DNA of 64,000 nucleotides from Arthrobacter sp. 131MFCol6.1 (lineage in GTDB: Bacteria > Actinomycetota > Actinomycetes > Actinomycetales > Micrococcaceae). This document shows positions 32,936 through 39,981 of the stretch, one piece after another (within the stretch, counting starts at the first letter, position 1; each line of letters opens with the position of its first letter). Location: the NCBI RefSeq assembly GCF_000374925.1, contig NZ_KB895551.1, positions 62,001 through 126,000 on the forward strand, written 5' to 3'. Below the pieces are notes generated by a model, which was not told the origin of the DNA, did no database searches, and saw nothing but the letters and a program-made list of their open reading frames with translations. A program made the position numbers and the translations under genes.

Positions 32936-34105
32936 GTGTCAATACGTTGTCGTGTGGTTATTATCGGCGCCGGGTATGCCGGAGTCATGGCCGCGAACCG
33001 GCTCGCCGGAAGTCCGCGACTGTCTGACTCCATCAGCGTTACCGTCATCAACCCGATTTCCGATTTCGTGGAAAGGATTCGCCTTCACGAGGTCGCGGCA
33101 GGAAGTCGGCAATCAGCCCGGGTGCCTATGCGGTCGCTGCTGCATGAGCGTGCGGACCTCGTCGAAGGCACTGCGTCCCGCATCGACCCTGAAAACCACT
33201 ACGTGCACATATCAGGCGGCCGCGAACCGCTCGACTACGATGTACTGCTGTACGCCGTGGGCAGTATCCAGGCCTCGGGCAAGATTCCGGCGGGCGCTTA
33301 CGCTCTGAAAGATCCCGGGGACGCAAACCGCTTACGGGCCCGGCTTTCGCAACTGGATCCAGGCTCAACCGTCAGCATCATCGGAGCTGGCCTGACCGGC
33401 ATCGAGGTTACAGCCGAAATCGCGGAAAAGTATCAGCGGCTACAGGTACAGCTCATTTCCCGCGGAGCCATTGCCGGCAGCCTCTCCGGCTCCGGCCGAC
33501 ACGCGGTCATGAAACGGCTTTCAGGGCTCGGCGTCGAAATGATAGAGAATACCGATGTGCAAGGGTGCGACGATTCCTCGGTCATAACGTCGGGTGGTGA
33601 CACCCTGCGGTCTGACTGCACGATCTGGACCGCAGGATTCAGCGCACCGGACCTGGCACGTGACAGCGGACTGCCAACCGATGCCCTCGGGCGGCTCATG
33701 GTCGACGAGTCACTCTCGTGCCCGCAGTTCCCCGACATCTTCGGTGCGGGCGATGCCATACAAGCCCCCCAAAGCGTCGCCGGTCACCTGCGCATGAGCT
33801 GCGCGACGGCCCTGCCGCTTGGTGCTCACGCGGCCGACAGCATCATGGCCCGCCTCGATAAACGAGCTCCGGCCCCGCTTTCAGTCGGATACATGCTCAG
33901 GTGCATCAGCCTGGGACGCAAGTCCGGACTCGTTCAGACCGTGCGCGCCGACGACCAGCCGCGCCGGTTCGTCCTTCGGGGTCGTCTCGCGGCAACGGTG
34001 AAAGCGCAGATGTGCCAAATGACGCTTTCCTGGATCAGAGGCGAGCTTCGTCGGAGCGGTTCGTTCAGCTGGCCCAAGGGGCCCCGGCCGGCAGAAGCCA
34101 GGTAA
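32936..34105 (+). CDS. NDH-2-like FAD/NAD(P) oxidoreductase, ECF41 partner
   Basis: 389-residue pyridine-nucleotide-disulfide oxidoreductase family protein. N-terminal FAD motif VVIIGAGYAGVMAANRLAG, second dinucleotide motif STVSIIGAGLTGIEVTAEIAE at about 140-160, and the C-terminal FAD motif FPDIFGAGDAIQAP. The layout matches type-II NADH dehydrogenase and carotenoid-like NAD(P)H oxidoreductases without the redox disulfide. GTG 32936 has TAGGAG 5 bases upstream; the frame extends further up but through the promoter. Its stop lies 4 bases before the start of an ECF41 sigma factor. ECF41 sigma factors are typically coupled to an oxidoreductase, epimerase or carboxymuconolactone decarboxylase gene, and this fits the oxidoreductase type. 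Confidence 0.85.
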   Translation: MSIRCRVVIIGAGYAGVMAANRLAGSPRLSDSISVTVINPISDFVERIRLHEVAAGSRQSARVPMRSLLHERADLVEGTASRIDPENHYVHISGGREPLDYDVLLYAVGSIQASGKIPAGAYALKDPGDANRLRARLSQLDPGSTVSIIGAGLTGIEVTAEIAEKYQRLQVQLISRGAIAGSLSGSGRHAVMKRLSGLGVEMIENTDVQGCDDSSVITSGGDTLRSDCTIWTAGFSAPDLARDSGLPTDALGRLMVDESLSCPQFPDIFGAGDAIQAPQSVAGHLRMSCATALPLGAHAADSIMARLDKRAPAPLSVGYMLRCISLGRKSGLVQTVRADDQPRRFVLRGRLAATVKAQMCQMTLSWIRGELRRSGSFSWPKGPRPAEAR

Positions 34106-34109
34106 GGCT

Positions 34110-35051
34110 GTGGGAACAGCAGGAGTTTTCGAGGAACACCGTTCACTGCTTTTCACCATTGCCTACGAAATCACGGGAACAGTTACGGATGCCGAGGACG
34201 TCGTTCAGGAGAGCTTTCTGAGATGGTCCGGTGTCGATACAGAAGCTGTCCAAAATCCGCGAGCCTACCTGGCCAAGACCGTGACGCGTCAAGCGTTGAA
34301 CTCGCTGAGGGCAGCTCAACGCCGCCGGGAAGACTACATTGGTCCGTGGCTCCCGGAGCCTGTGGTCACGGCCCCGGATGTCGCGGAGAATGCTGTCCTG
34401 AGTGAATCACTGTCATTTGCGATGCTCGTGGTGCTTGAGACCCTGTCCCCCGATGAGCGGGCAGTTTTCGTCCTCCGCGAGGTTTTCGATTTCCCATACG
34501 AGGAGATCGCCGAAGCCACAGACAAGTCGCCGGCGGCCGTCCGTCAAATAGCAAGCAGGGCAAAGGCGCACGTGCGCGCGCGTCGACCGCGCTTTGAGGT
34601 GGATGCACGACAGCAACGAGCAGTCGCTGACCGGTTCCTCACGGCTCTACTCGGGGGCGATATGCAGTCCCTCATGGATGTACTCGCCCCCGGAGCCGTC
34701 CTCCTCTCCGATGGAGGCGGAAAAGTCACAGCGGCCCGCAAACCCGTTATTGGCGCGGACAACATCGTGCGCTTCCTCACTGGCATCGCAAAAAACCCGC
34801 TCCCTGATCTGCGGGTTGAATCATCATCTTTGAACGGGATGCCGGCCCTCATCATTTACAGCGGAGACAGGGTTGACCTTGTGGCCCTTGTTGAATCAAG
34901 CAACGAACAGGTTACGGGCATCTACCTCGTACGTAATCCGGACAAACTCGGCGCGACCACCAAAGCCCGAAGCTTCCGCACCCATTTGCCTCATCGCGCC
35001 CCCGTCATTGGCGAGGGGGGAACATGGAGAGTCGATCCTACGCCGCGATGA
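34110..35051 (+). CDS. sigJ: ECF41-group RNA polymerase sigma factor with SnoaL-like C-terminal domain
   Basis: 313 residues. Sigma-2 region at 7-70 (LLFTIAYEITGTVTDAEDVVQESFLRW), sigma-4 at 112-160 (LSPDERAVFVLREVFDFPYEEIAEATDKSPAAVRQIASRAK), then a SnoaL-like extension. All three ECF41 hallmarks are present: WLPEP (80-84) in the linker, DGGGK (201-205) and NPDKL (276-280) in the extension. In this group the extension serves as a built-in regulator in place of an anti-sigma factor, and none is found nearby. About 33 residues follow NPDKL. The GTG start lies 4 bases after the oxidoreductase stop, and the 3' end overlaps the convergent HNH gene by 14 bases. Confidence 0.92.
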   Translation: MGTAGVFEEHRSLLFTIAYEITGTVTDAEDVVQESFLRWSGVDTEAVQNPRAYLAKTVTRQALNSLRAAQRRREDYIGPWLPEPVVTAPDVAENAVLSESLSFAMLVVLETLSPDERAVFVLREVFDFPYEEIAEATDKSPAAVRQIASRAKAHVRARRPRFEVDARQQRAVADRFLTALLGGDMQSLMDVLAPGAVLLSDGGGKVTAARKPVIGADNIVRFLTGIAKNPLPDLRVESSSLNGMPALIIYSGDRVDLVALVESSNEQVTGIYLVRNPDKLGATTKARSFRTHLPHRAPVIGEGGTWRVDPTPR

Positions 35052-36516
35052 ACAGTGCCCAGTCAGGAAAGGGATCGACCGGTAATGGCGGCTCGGGCTC
35101 TCCGGGGCCGACGTCACCGGCAAGTACGTCGGGCCAGTCGGGCGGTTCCAACTCCTGCCCTTCACCCGCGTGGCCGAGGTGCTGCGGCCAGTGTGGTGGT
35201 TCCCAGTCTTGTTGTTCGCTGGGATAGGAGCGTCCCGCAGGTGAGATCCAGCCGGGTGGCTGGTCCCGGGTCGCGTCAACCGGCCTCCATGCTGTGGTGT
35301 GTCTGAGTCGGTGGTGCCGCCGGCATGGCTGGCCCAGGTTGGTGACGCCGGTGCCGCCTCCCTCGGACCAAGCCAACAGATGATCCGCTTCGTTATCCAT
35401 GGAATGGTTATTACAGCCCGGAAAAGGGCACCGGCCGTCCCGAAGCCGCAACCATTGGCGCATCGCCTTCGGAACCCGGTAGCTGGTCCGTCCGATTTCC
35501 AGCGGCGCTCCGGTGCGCGGATCGGTCAGCACACGCAGGAACGATCCGGCGCCATCCCCCACAAGCCGGCGGGCCATGGACGGCGGAACGGGACCATACC
35601 CGTCCAGCGTGGCCGGTTCCGTCACGGCGCCCAATAGAGACAGCACCGGTACGGTCACCAGGACCTGCGCCTTGGGTGACGGAGTTCCTTCCGCCACCCC
35701 CGTCAGCAGCCAGTTTGCGGCCACGTCCGCACGGAGCTGGGTCAGGGTCCGGGATTCATTCGGCCCCTGCAGGGCACGGGCCGCTTCCGTGACGCGGGAC
35801 CATCCAGCCACCGCCACGTCCGCGGTCACATAGGCCGAGAGCCAGGCCATGCCGTCCCGGTCCGGCACATATTCCAGCCGACGGTCCTCCACACCCTTGC
35901 GGTGGCGCGTTTCGATGCTTACGGGATGGTGCAGCTCACGCCATCTGCGCGCTTTGGCCCGGAACCTGCCCGGCACGAGCTCCCCCGCCGGGCAGCCACG
36001 CGCGGCGAAAGGAGCTTCCGGGTTCAGGAAATGAGCCTCCAAAGCAGCCGCCGCAGCGGGGTCCAGGCCGGACGTTTCATCACACATCACGCGTGCGTGT
36101 TGCCATGAAATGCTCCCGGCCTGCAGCGCAGACAGGGTCAGGGGCAACCCGGTGGTCAGGGTGGCTGATTCCGCCAGGAGCGCCGCCGCCGATCGTTCAC
36201 TCACGGTCAGGACACAAGCCACTTCTGCTGTCGCCGCCATTTCCTGGGCGGTGCGCTCCTGCGGGGAAGCAGCCGGGGCCGCCATGGCCACAGTAGCGCG
36301 GGCAAATCCGGCGGCGAAGTGCACTTTCAGCGCGGCAAGCCTGGCTTCCATCCGGCTCACTTCTGCCATGCCGTCCAGGCACGCGTCCGCTCCGTCCCGG
36401 AGAAGGTCAGCGCCAGTCGAGTGCACGTTCCCGGCTCCGCGATCGGCACATGCAGCCATTGCAGCGAGGGAGGCCTCCATGGCCTCCAACGTCTCGGCAA
36501 CTGCTCTGCCTTCCAT
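35038..36516 (-). CDS. DUF222 and HNH endonuclease domain protein
   Basis: 492-residue actinobacterial 13E12-type protein. Residues 1 to about 330 form the helical DUF222 region. The C-terminal HNH nuclease motif is RDGRCPFPGCNNHSMDNEADHLLAWSEGG followed by NLGQPCRRHHRLRH, with the two CxxC-like cysteines and the HH pair for metal. A Trp/Pro/Glu-rich tail of about 70 residues follows. These genes are multicopy in many Actinobacteria and their biological role is unclear; homing or DNA repair has been suggested. It overlaps the end of the convergent sigma factor gene by 14 bases. No flanking target duplication or transposase is visible. Confidence 0.9.
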   Translation of the reverse strand: MEGRAVAETLEAMEASLAAMAACADRGAGNVHSTGADLLRDGADACLDGMAEVSRMEARLAALKVHFAAGFARATVAMAAPAASPQERTAQEMAATAEVACVLTVSERSAAALLAESATLTTGLPLTLSALQAGSISWQHARVMCDETSGLDPAAAAALEAHFLNPEAPFAARGCPAGELVPGRFRAKARRWRELHHPVSIETRHRKGVEDRRLEYVPDRDGMAWLSAYVTADVAVAGWSRVTEAARALQGPNESRTLTQLRADVAANWLLTGVAEGTPSPKAQVLVTVPVLSLLGAVTEPATLDGYGPVPPSMARRLVGDGAGSFLRVLTDPRTGAPLEIGRTSYRVPKAMRQWLRLRDGRCPFPGCNNHSMDNEADHLLAWSEGGGTGVTNLGQPCRRHHRLRHTTAWRPVDATRDQPPGWISPAGRSYPSEQQDWEPPHWPQHLGHAGEGQELEPPDWPDVLAGDVGPGEPEPPLPVDPFPDWALFIAA

Positions 36517-36542
36517 ACCAACACCATAGAAGGAGCCACTGA

Positions 36543-36565
36543 CATTAATAGGAGCACCATTAATG
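36543..36565. promoter_or_regulatory. Inverted repeat CATTAAT-N9-ATTAATG upstream of the HNH gene
   Basis: Perfect 7-bp AT-rich arms (36543-36549, 36559-36565) in the 55 bases between the APH-family gene and the leftward HNH gene, 27 bases from its start codon. Likely overlaps the HNH gene promoter. It could be an operator; no regulator is adjacent. Confidence 0.35.
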
Positions 36566-36571
36566 CCGGCG

Positions 36572-37474
36572 TCAGAGTTTCAGGCTAAGTCCGTCATCCA
36601 GGATCTGCCTGATCCCGAACTTTCCTACGGCGAACATCCGCGGATTATCGTCGGAGTTGCTCAGCATGGCGGTGGACAGGATGAGGGCCCAACCGCGCGC
36701 CCTCATCCAGGCGTCCCCGTCGACTGCGGAGCCAAAGTCGCCCATGAAGCGGCGGCGAGTGCCGGCGTCGAACATCAGCCACCCCACCGCAAGATCGACA
36801 GCCGGGTCCCCTGCCCCGACGTCGCCGAAATCGATGACGCCGGCCAGGGAGCCGTCGTCCGCCAGCAGGATGTTGCCAGGGTGGAGGTCCCCGTGGAGCA
36901 TCATTGCCGGACCATCCCAGGCTTTGGCGGCACAGGCCTGCGCCCACACTGCTCTCAGCGCTGCCGCCTGCGGGTAGCGTTCGTGGTCCCCGAGCCGTTC
37001 CACCAGCACAGCGTCACGGTCTATCAGCGGCACGCCTCGGAACGGATTCACCGGGACGTCAGTTTCGGCGGGCACGTGAAGGGACAGCAGGAAATCGGCC
37101 AAGCCTTCAGCCGCCGGTCCGCGGTCTGCCGGGCCGACGTCGGCCGCAGCGGCTCCGGGGACCCACGGCACGATGCTCCACGGCCATGGAAAGTCCGATG
37201 TCGGCCTGCCGGCATGGACGGGGACAGGAACAGCAACCGGGGAGCGGCGAGCTATGTCGGGAAGGTAGCGCTGCTCGTGAAGTATCAGCGGCACGGCCTC
37301 CGCCCTGCGCGGCAGCCGGACGGCCAGGCTGTCTCCGAGCCGGAAGGTCGCGTTGTCCCAGCCGTTCGCAACCCGCGCTATCGGACAATCGCCGAGGTCG
37401 GGCCGCTGGTCCCGGACGAGGCGCTGGACCAGCGCGTTAGTCACTTCCACCGTGGCGGGCGGCATTTCCGCCAT
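36572..37474 (-). CDS. Aminoglycoside phosphotransferase (APH) family kinase
   Basis: 300-residue small-molecule kinase with the APH/choline kinase fold. N-lobe: GWDNATFRLGDSLAVRLPRR with the ATP-binding lysine replaced by an arginine-rich strand (AVRLPRR). Catalytic loop HGDLHPGN (194-201) with the base D196, and the metal-binding IDFGD (214-218). Members phosphorylate aminoglycosides, macrolides, amino sugars or choline. Nothing in the context points to resistance, and the substrate is not assigned. Monocistronic, read leftward, with the HNH gene downstream. Confidence 0.87.
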   Translation of the reverse strand: MAEMPPATVEVTNALVQRLVRDQRPDLGDCPIARVANGWDNATFRLGDSLAVRLPRRAEAVPLILHEQRYLPDIARRSPVAVPVPVHAGRPTSDFPWPWSIVPWVPGAAAADVGPADRGPAAEGLADFLLSLHVPAETDVPVNPFRGVPLIDRDAVLVERLGDHERYPQAAALRAVWAQACAAKAWDGPAMMLHGDLHPGNILLADDGSLAGVIDFGDVGAGDPAVDLAVGWLMFDAGTRRRFMGDFGSAVDGDAWMRARGWALILSTAMLSNSDDNPRMFAVGKFGIRQILDDGLSLKL

Positions 37475-37660
37475 TCAGAAACCCCGCCTTCCTTTGTGCC
37501 TGCACTGCAGTCCGATCCTCCCCCTTGTCCGAATATAGTTCCACGACAGCGGACGCGGCGCGGAACGAGGTCAGCGTCGACGGGTCCAAAGTGACCGGGC
37601 CACCGCCTCCACCCTCGGCCGTCCAGCGTCATCCCGGGTAGAGCAAACGAGCGACCCAAG

Positions 37661-37692
37661 CGGACGACGGCGGTACATCCCGCCGTCGTCCG
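37661..37692. terminator. GACGACGGCGG family hairpin downstream of the SDR gene
   Basis: CGGACGACGGCGG (37661-37673) pairs perfectly with CCGCCGTCGTCCG (37680-37692) around TACATC. It lies 22 bases after the stop codon of the leftward SDR gene, which suggests it terminates that transcript. The remaining 186 bases up to the APH-family gene start show nothing clear. Confidence 0.75.
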
Positions 37693-37713
37693 GCTGCGTT
37701 GAGTGCCGCTCGC

Positions 37714-38493
37714 CTACAGGGCGGACCAGCCGCCGTCGGAGGCGAGGATGGCGCCGTTGATGTTGGTTCCGTCGTCGCTGAGCAGGAAGGTGATGGACGC
37801 GGCGAGCTGCGCGGCCGTGGCGGGCGTCGGGACGGTGGCCTGCATGAGCGGGCCGAGGCGTTCGGCCGCGAGCTGGGATCCCCAGTTGGCCACGATGTTG
37901 GTGATGGTGGGGCCGGGGGCCACGGCGTTGAAGCGCAGGCCCTTCGGCCCGTACATCACGGCCGAGTTCTTGGTCAGGCCGACGACGGCGTGCTTGGACG
38001 CGGTGTAGGCGGCGCCGGCGGCGGACCCGCGCAGGCCGGCCTCGGAGGCGACGTTGACCACGGAGCCGGTGCCGGCGTCCAGCATCAGCGGCACCACGGC
38101 GCGGGTGAGGCGCATGAGGGCGGTGACGTTGATCCGGAAGACGCGATCCCAGGTGTCGTCGTCCACCTCGTGGATCGGGGCGAAGTTGTCCATGATGCCG
38201 GCAACGTTCGCCAGGGCGTCGACGCGTCCGCCGGCGGCAGCGACGACGGCGGCCACGGTCTCTTCGGTGGAGATGTCGCCGGCGACGGGGACCAGGTCCA
38301 GCCCGGCGTTCTCGGCCACCAGATCATCCAAGCGTTCCTTGCTGATGTCGGCGGCGATGACGCGGCCGCCTTCCTTGGCGATCCGCAGCGCGGTGGCCTG
38401 GCCGATGCCGGAGGCCGCGCCGGTGACGATGACGGTCTTACCGGCGAACCGGCCGGTGGTGGTGGCTTCCTGCCATGAAGCTTCGTTGCCCAT
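37714..38493 (-). CDS. Short-chain dehydrogenase/reductase (SDR)
   Basis: 259-residue classical SDR. Cofactor motif TGAASGIG at 24-31, AADIS before the adenine pocket, NVAGIMDNF (NxAG), and the catalytic Ser-Tyr-Lys set in SVVNVASEAG and AAYTASKHAVVG. The C-terminal DGTNINGAILASDGGWSAL is the typical SDR end. An NAD(P)-dependent alcohol/ketone oxidoreductase; the substrate is not evident. ATG 38493 has GAAGGA 5 bases upstream. It diverges from a TetR gene, and a perfect palindrome lies between them, so it is probably the repressed target. Confidence 0.9.
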   Translation of the reverse strand: MGNEASWQEATTTGRFAGKTVIVTGAASGIGQATALRIAKEGGRVIAADISKERLDDLVAENAGLDLVPVAGDISTEETVAAVVAAAGGRVDALANVAGIMDNFAPIHEVDDDTWDRVFRINVTALMRLTRAVVPLMLDAGTGSVVNVASEAGLRGSAAGAAYTASKHAVVGLTKNSAVMYGPKGLRFNAVAPGPTITNIVANWGSQLAAERLGPLMQATVPTPATAAQLAASITFLLSDDGTNINGAILASDGGWSAL

Positions 38494-38535
38494 GATGTCC
38501 TTCCAGACGTTGCTGACGGTGATGCGGTCCACCTT

Positions 38536-38552
38536 ATGACACTCTGTGTCAT
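38536..38552. promoter_or_regulatory. TetR operator candidate, ATGACAC-TCT-GTGTCAT
   Basis: Perfect 7-bp arms around a 3-base centre at 38536-38552, between the SDR gene (start 38493) and the TetR gene (start 38562). Size and position are typical of a TetR-family operator controlling both divergent genes. Confidence 0.65.
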
Positions 38553-38561
38553 TATGTAAGG

Positions 38562-39194
38562 GTGAATACTGGTGGGATGCCTTCGGATGCTGTGACCGCC
38601 GCCGTCCCGCGCTCCACCGGGCGCCCGGTGACGATTGATCCGGACGCCGTGGCCGCCGTCGCACTGCGGCTGTTCGCTGAGCGCGGCTACGAGCAGACCT
38701 CCATGGAAGACATCGCCCGCGAGGCGGGAATCGGGCGCAAGAGCCTGTACCGCTACTTCGCCAGCAAGGCCGAGCTCGTCTGGGGCGGCATGGAACCGGT
38801 GGTCGAAGCGTCGGGCCGGGTGCTGGACTCCGCCCGCGCTGCCGGCTTGGCCGACCGCGGCATCCTGGCCCGGCTGCGCGACGCTGCGGTCGCCGGAGTT
38901 GCCGTTCTGCCGGATCTCGCGGTCACGCGCGGCCGGCTGCGGCTGATCGCCGAGCACCCCGAACTGGCCAGCCGCAGCTACGAATCGCTGGCGCCCCAGC
39001 GCGAGCGGACCAGGGCCTACCTGATGTCCGCGGGCGTCCCCGAGGACGTGGCCGGGTATCTGTGTGCCGCGTTGATCGGCGCGACGTTCGAGGCCTGGAC
39101 GCAGTGGGCCGCCGGGACGGACCCCGATCCGGTGCCGTATTTGGTAGCGGCAGTGGGGGTATTGCGGGTGCCCGAGTCGATGCGGGCGGGGTAA
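38562..39194 (+). CDS. TetR-family transcriptional regulator
   Basis: 210 residues. The N-terminal HTH is clear at about 24-70: [47 protein letters not shown]. The ligand-binding helical domain follows ([50 protein letters not shown]). GTG 38562 and ATG 38577 are both possible starts; both leave the HTH whole. The first lies only 10 bases from the operator palindrome, so a leaderless or very short leader transcript is possible. Likely represses itself and the divergent SDR gene. Confidence 0.88.
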   Translation: MNTGGMPSDAVTAAVPRSTGRPVTIDPDAVAAVALRLFAERGYEQTSMEDIAREAGIGRKSLYRYFASKAELVWGGMEPVVEASGRVLDSARAAGLADRGILARLRDAAVAGVAVLPDLAVTRGRLRLIAEHPELASRSYESLAPQRERTRAYLMSAGVPEDVAGYLCAALIGATFEAWTQWAAGTDPDPVPYLVAAVGVLRVPESMRAG

Positions 39195-39204
39195 CAATGG
39201 GGAG

Positions 39205-39300
39205 ATGAGCTCGGTGTTGAAACGTAGCCGGCCCCACGGCCGCCACCTGCCGGTCCAGAACCGGGGTCCCGACGTCGGCGTTTGGCCGGTGCTGCGGTGA
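39205..39300 (+). CDS. Possible 31-residue leader peptide before the hydrolase gene
   Basis: ATG 39205 with GGGGAG directly upstream opens a 31-codon frame that ends in TGA 39298-39300, overlapping the GTG (39297) of the hydrolase gene by 4 bases (GTGA). The peptide is basic in its first half (SSVLKRSRPHGRHLP) and resembles nothing I know. The overlap suggests translational coupling of the hydrolase, which lacks a clear own ribosome-binding site. The Shine-Dalgarno site is too close to the ATG for comfort. Confidence 0.3.
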   Translation: MSSVLKRSRPHGRHLPVQNRGPDVGVWPVLR

Positions 39301-39965
39301 GTACGTTCGTCCTGATCCCCGGAGCGGGCGGCGCGGCCTGGTACTGGAGCCGCGTCGTTCCGTTGCTGCAGGGGGCCGGCCACGAAGCCGTCGCTGTCGA
39401 TCTGCCCGGCGACGACGAAAGCGCCGGGCTGCCCGAGTACGCGCGCCTGGTTCTTGAGGCCATCGGTGGACGCCACGACGTGGTGCTCGTTGCGCAGTCG
39501 CTGGGTGGCTTCACCGCCCCGCTCGTGTGCGAAAAAGCCCCCGTCGCCGGGCTTGTCCTGGTGAATGCGATGATCCCCTTACCGGGCGAGACCCCCGGTG
39601 CATGGTGGGACAACACCGGCTGGGCTGCGGCGCAGCAAAGCGCGGCCCAGGCCCACGGGTACAGCACGGAGTTCGACACGGACACCTACTTCCTGCACGA
39701 CGTTCCGCCGGAAGTCGCCGCGGAAGGCGAACCGCACCAACGCCCCGAAGCAAACGCGGTGTTCGAGTCAGTCTGCACCTTCACGGACTGGCCCAGGATC
39801 CCAACCCGCGTCCTGGCCGGACGGGGAGACCGCTTCTTTCCGCTGGACTTCCAACAACGGGTCGCCCGCGAACGCCTCGGCATGGAGCCCGACGTCCTGC
39901 CCGGCGGCCATCTCCTCGCCCTGGCAAACCCGGACGGTGTGGCCGATTACCTGCTGCGCCGCTGA
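39297..39965 (+). CDS. Alpha/beta hydrolase
   Basis: 222-residue compact hydrolase. N-terminal STFVLIPGAGGAAWYWSRVVPLL holds the oxyanion-hole region, followed by VAVDLPGDDESAG. The nucleophile elbow is VAQSLGGF (Ser in QSLGG), and the late PTRVLAGRGDRFFP and PGGHLLALANP carry the acid and the histidine. The pattern fits salicylate/MeNA-esterase-like enzymes and many unassigned actinobacterial hydrolases. GTG 39297 is used because the fold begins there; no strong ribosome-binding site is seen, consistent with coupling to the small upstream frame. It converges on the cytochrome-b-like gene. Confidence 0.82.
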   Translation: MSTFVLIPGAGGAAWYWSRVVPLLQGAGHEAVAVDLPGDDESAGLPEYARLVLEAIGGRHDVVLVAQSLGGFTAPLVCEKAPVAGLVLVNAMIPLPGETPGAWWDNTGWAAAQQSAAQAHGYSTEFDTDTYFLHDVPPEVAAEGEPHQRPEANAVFESVCTFTDWPRIPTRVLAGRGDRFFPLDFQQRVARERLGMEPDVLPGGHLLALANPDGVADYLLRR

Positions 39966-39981
39966 ACGGGGGAATTCCGGC

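Noticed and set aside
35038-36516. Mobile intron or insertion element carrying the HNH gene
   Set aside because: No intron fold, transposase, inverted termini or target duplication is visible; DUF222/HNH genes are chromosomal in this phylum.
36572-37474. Antibiotic resistance gene (aminoglycoside phosphotransferase)
   Set aside because: Only the kinase fold is evident; there is no mobile-element context or close match to a known resistance enzyme that I can recognise, so only the family is called.
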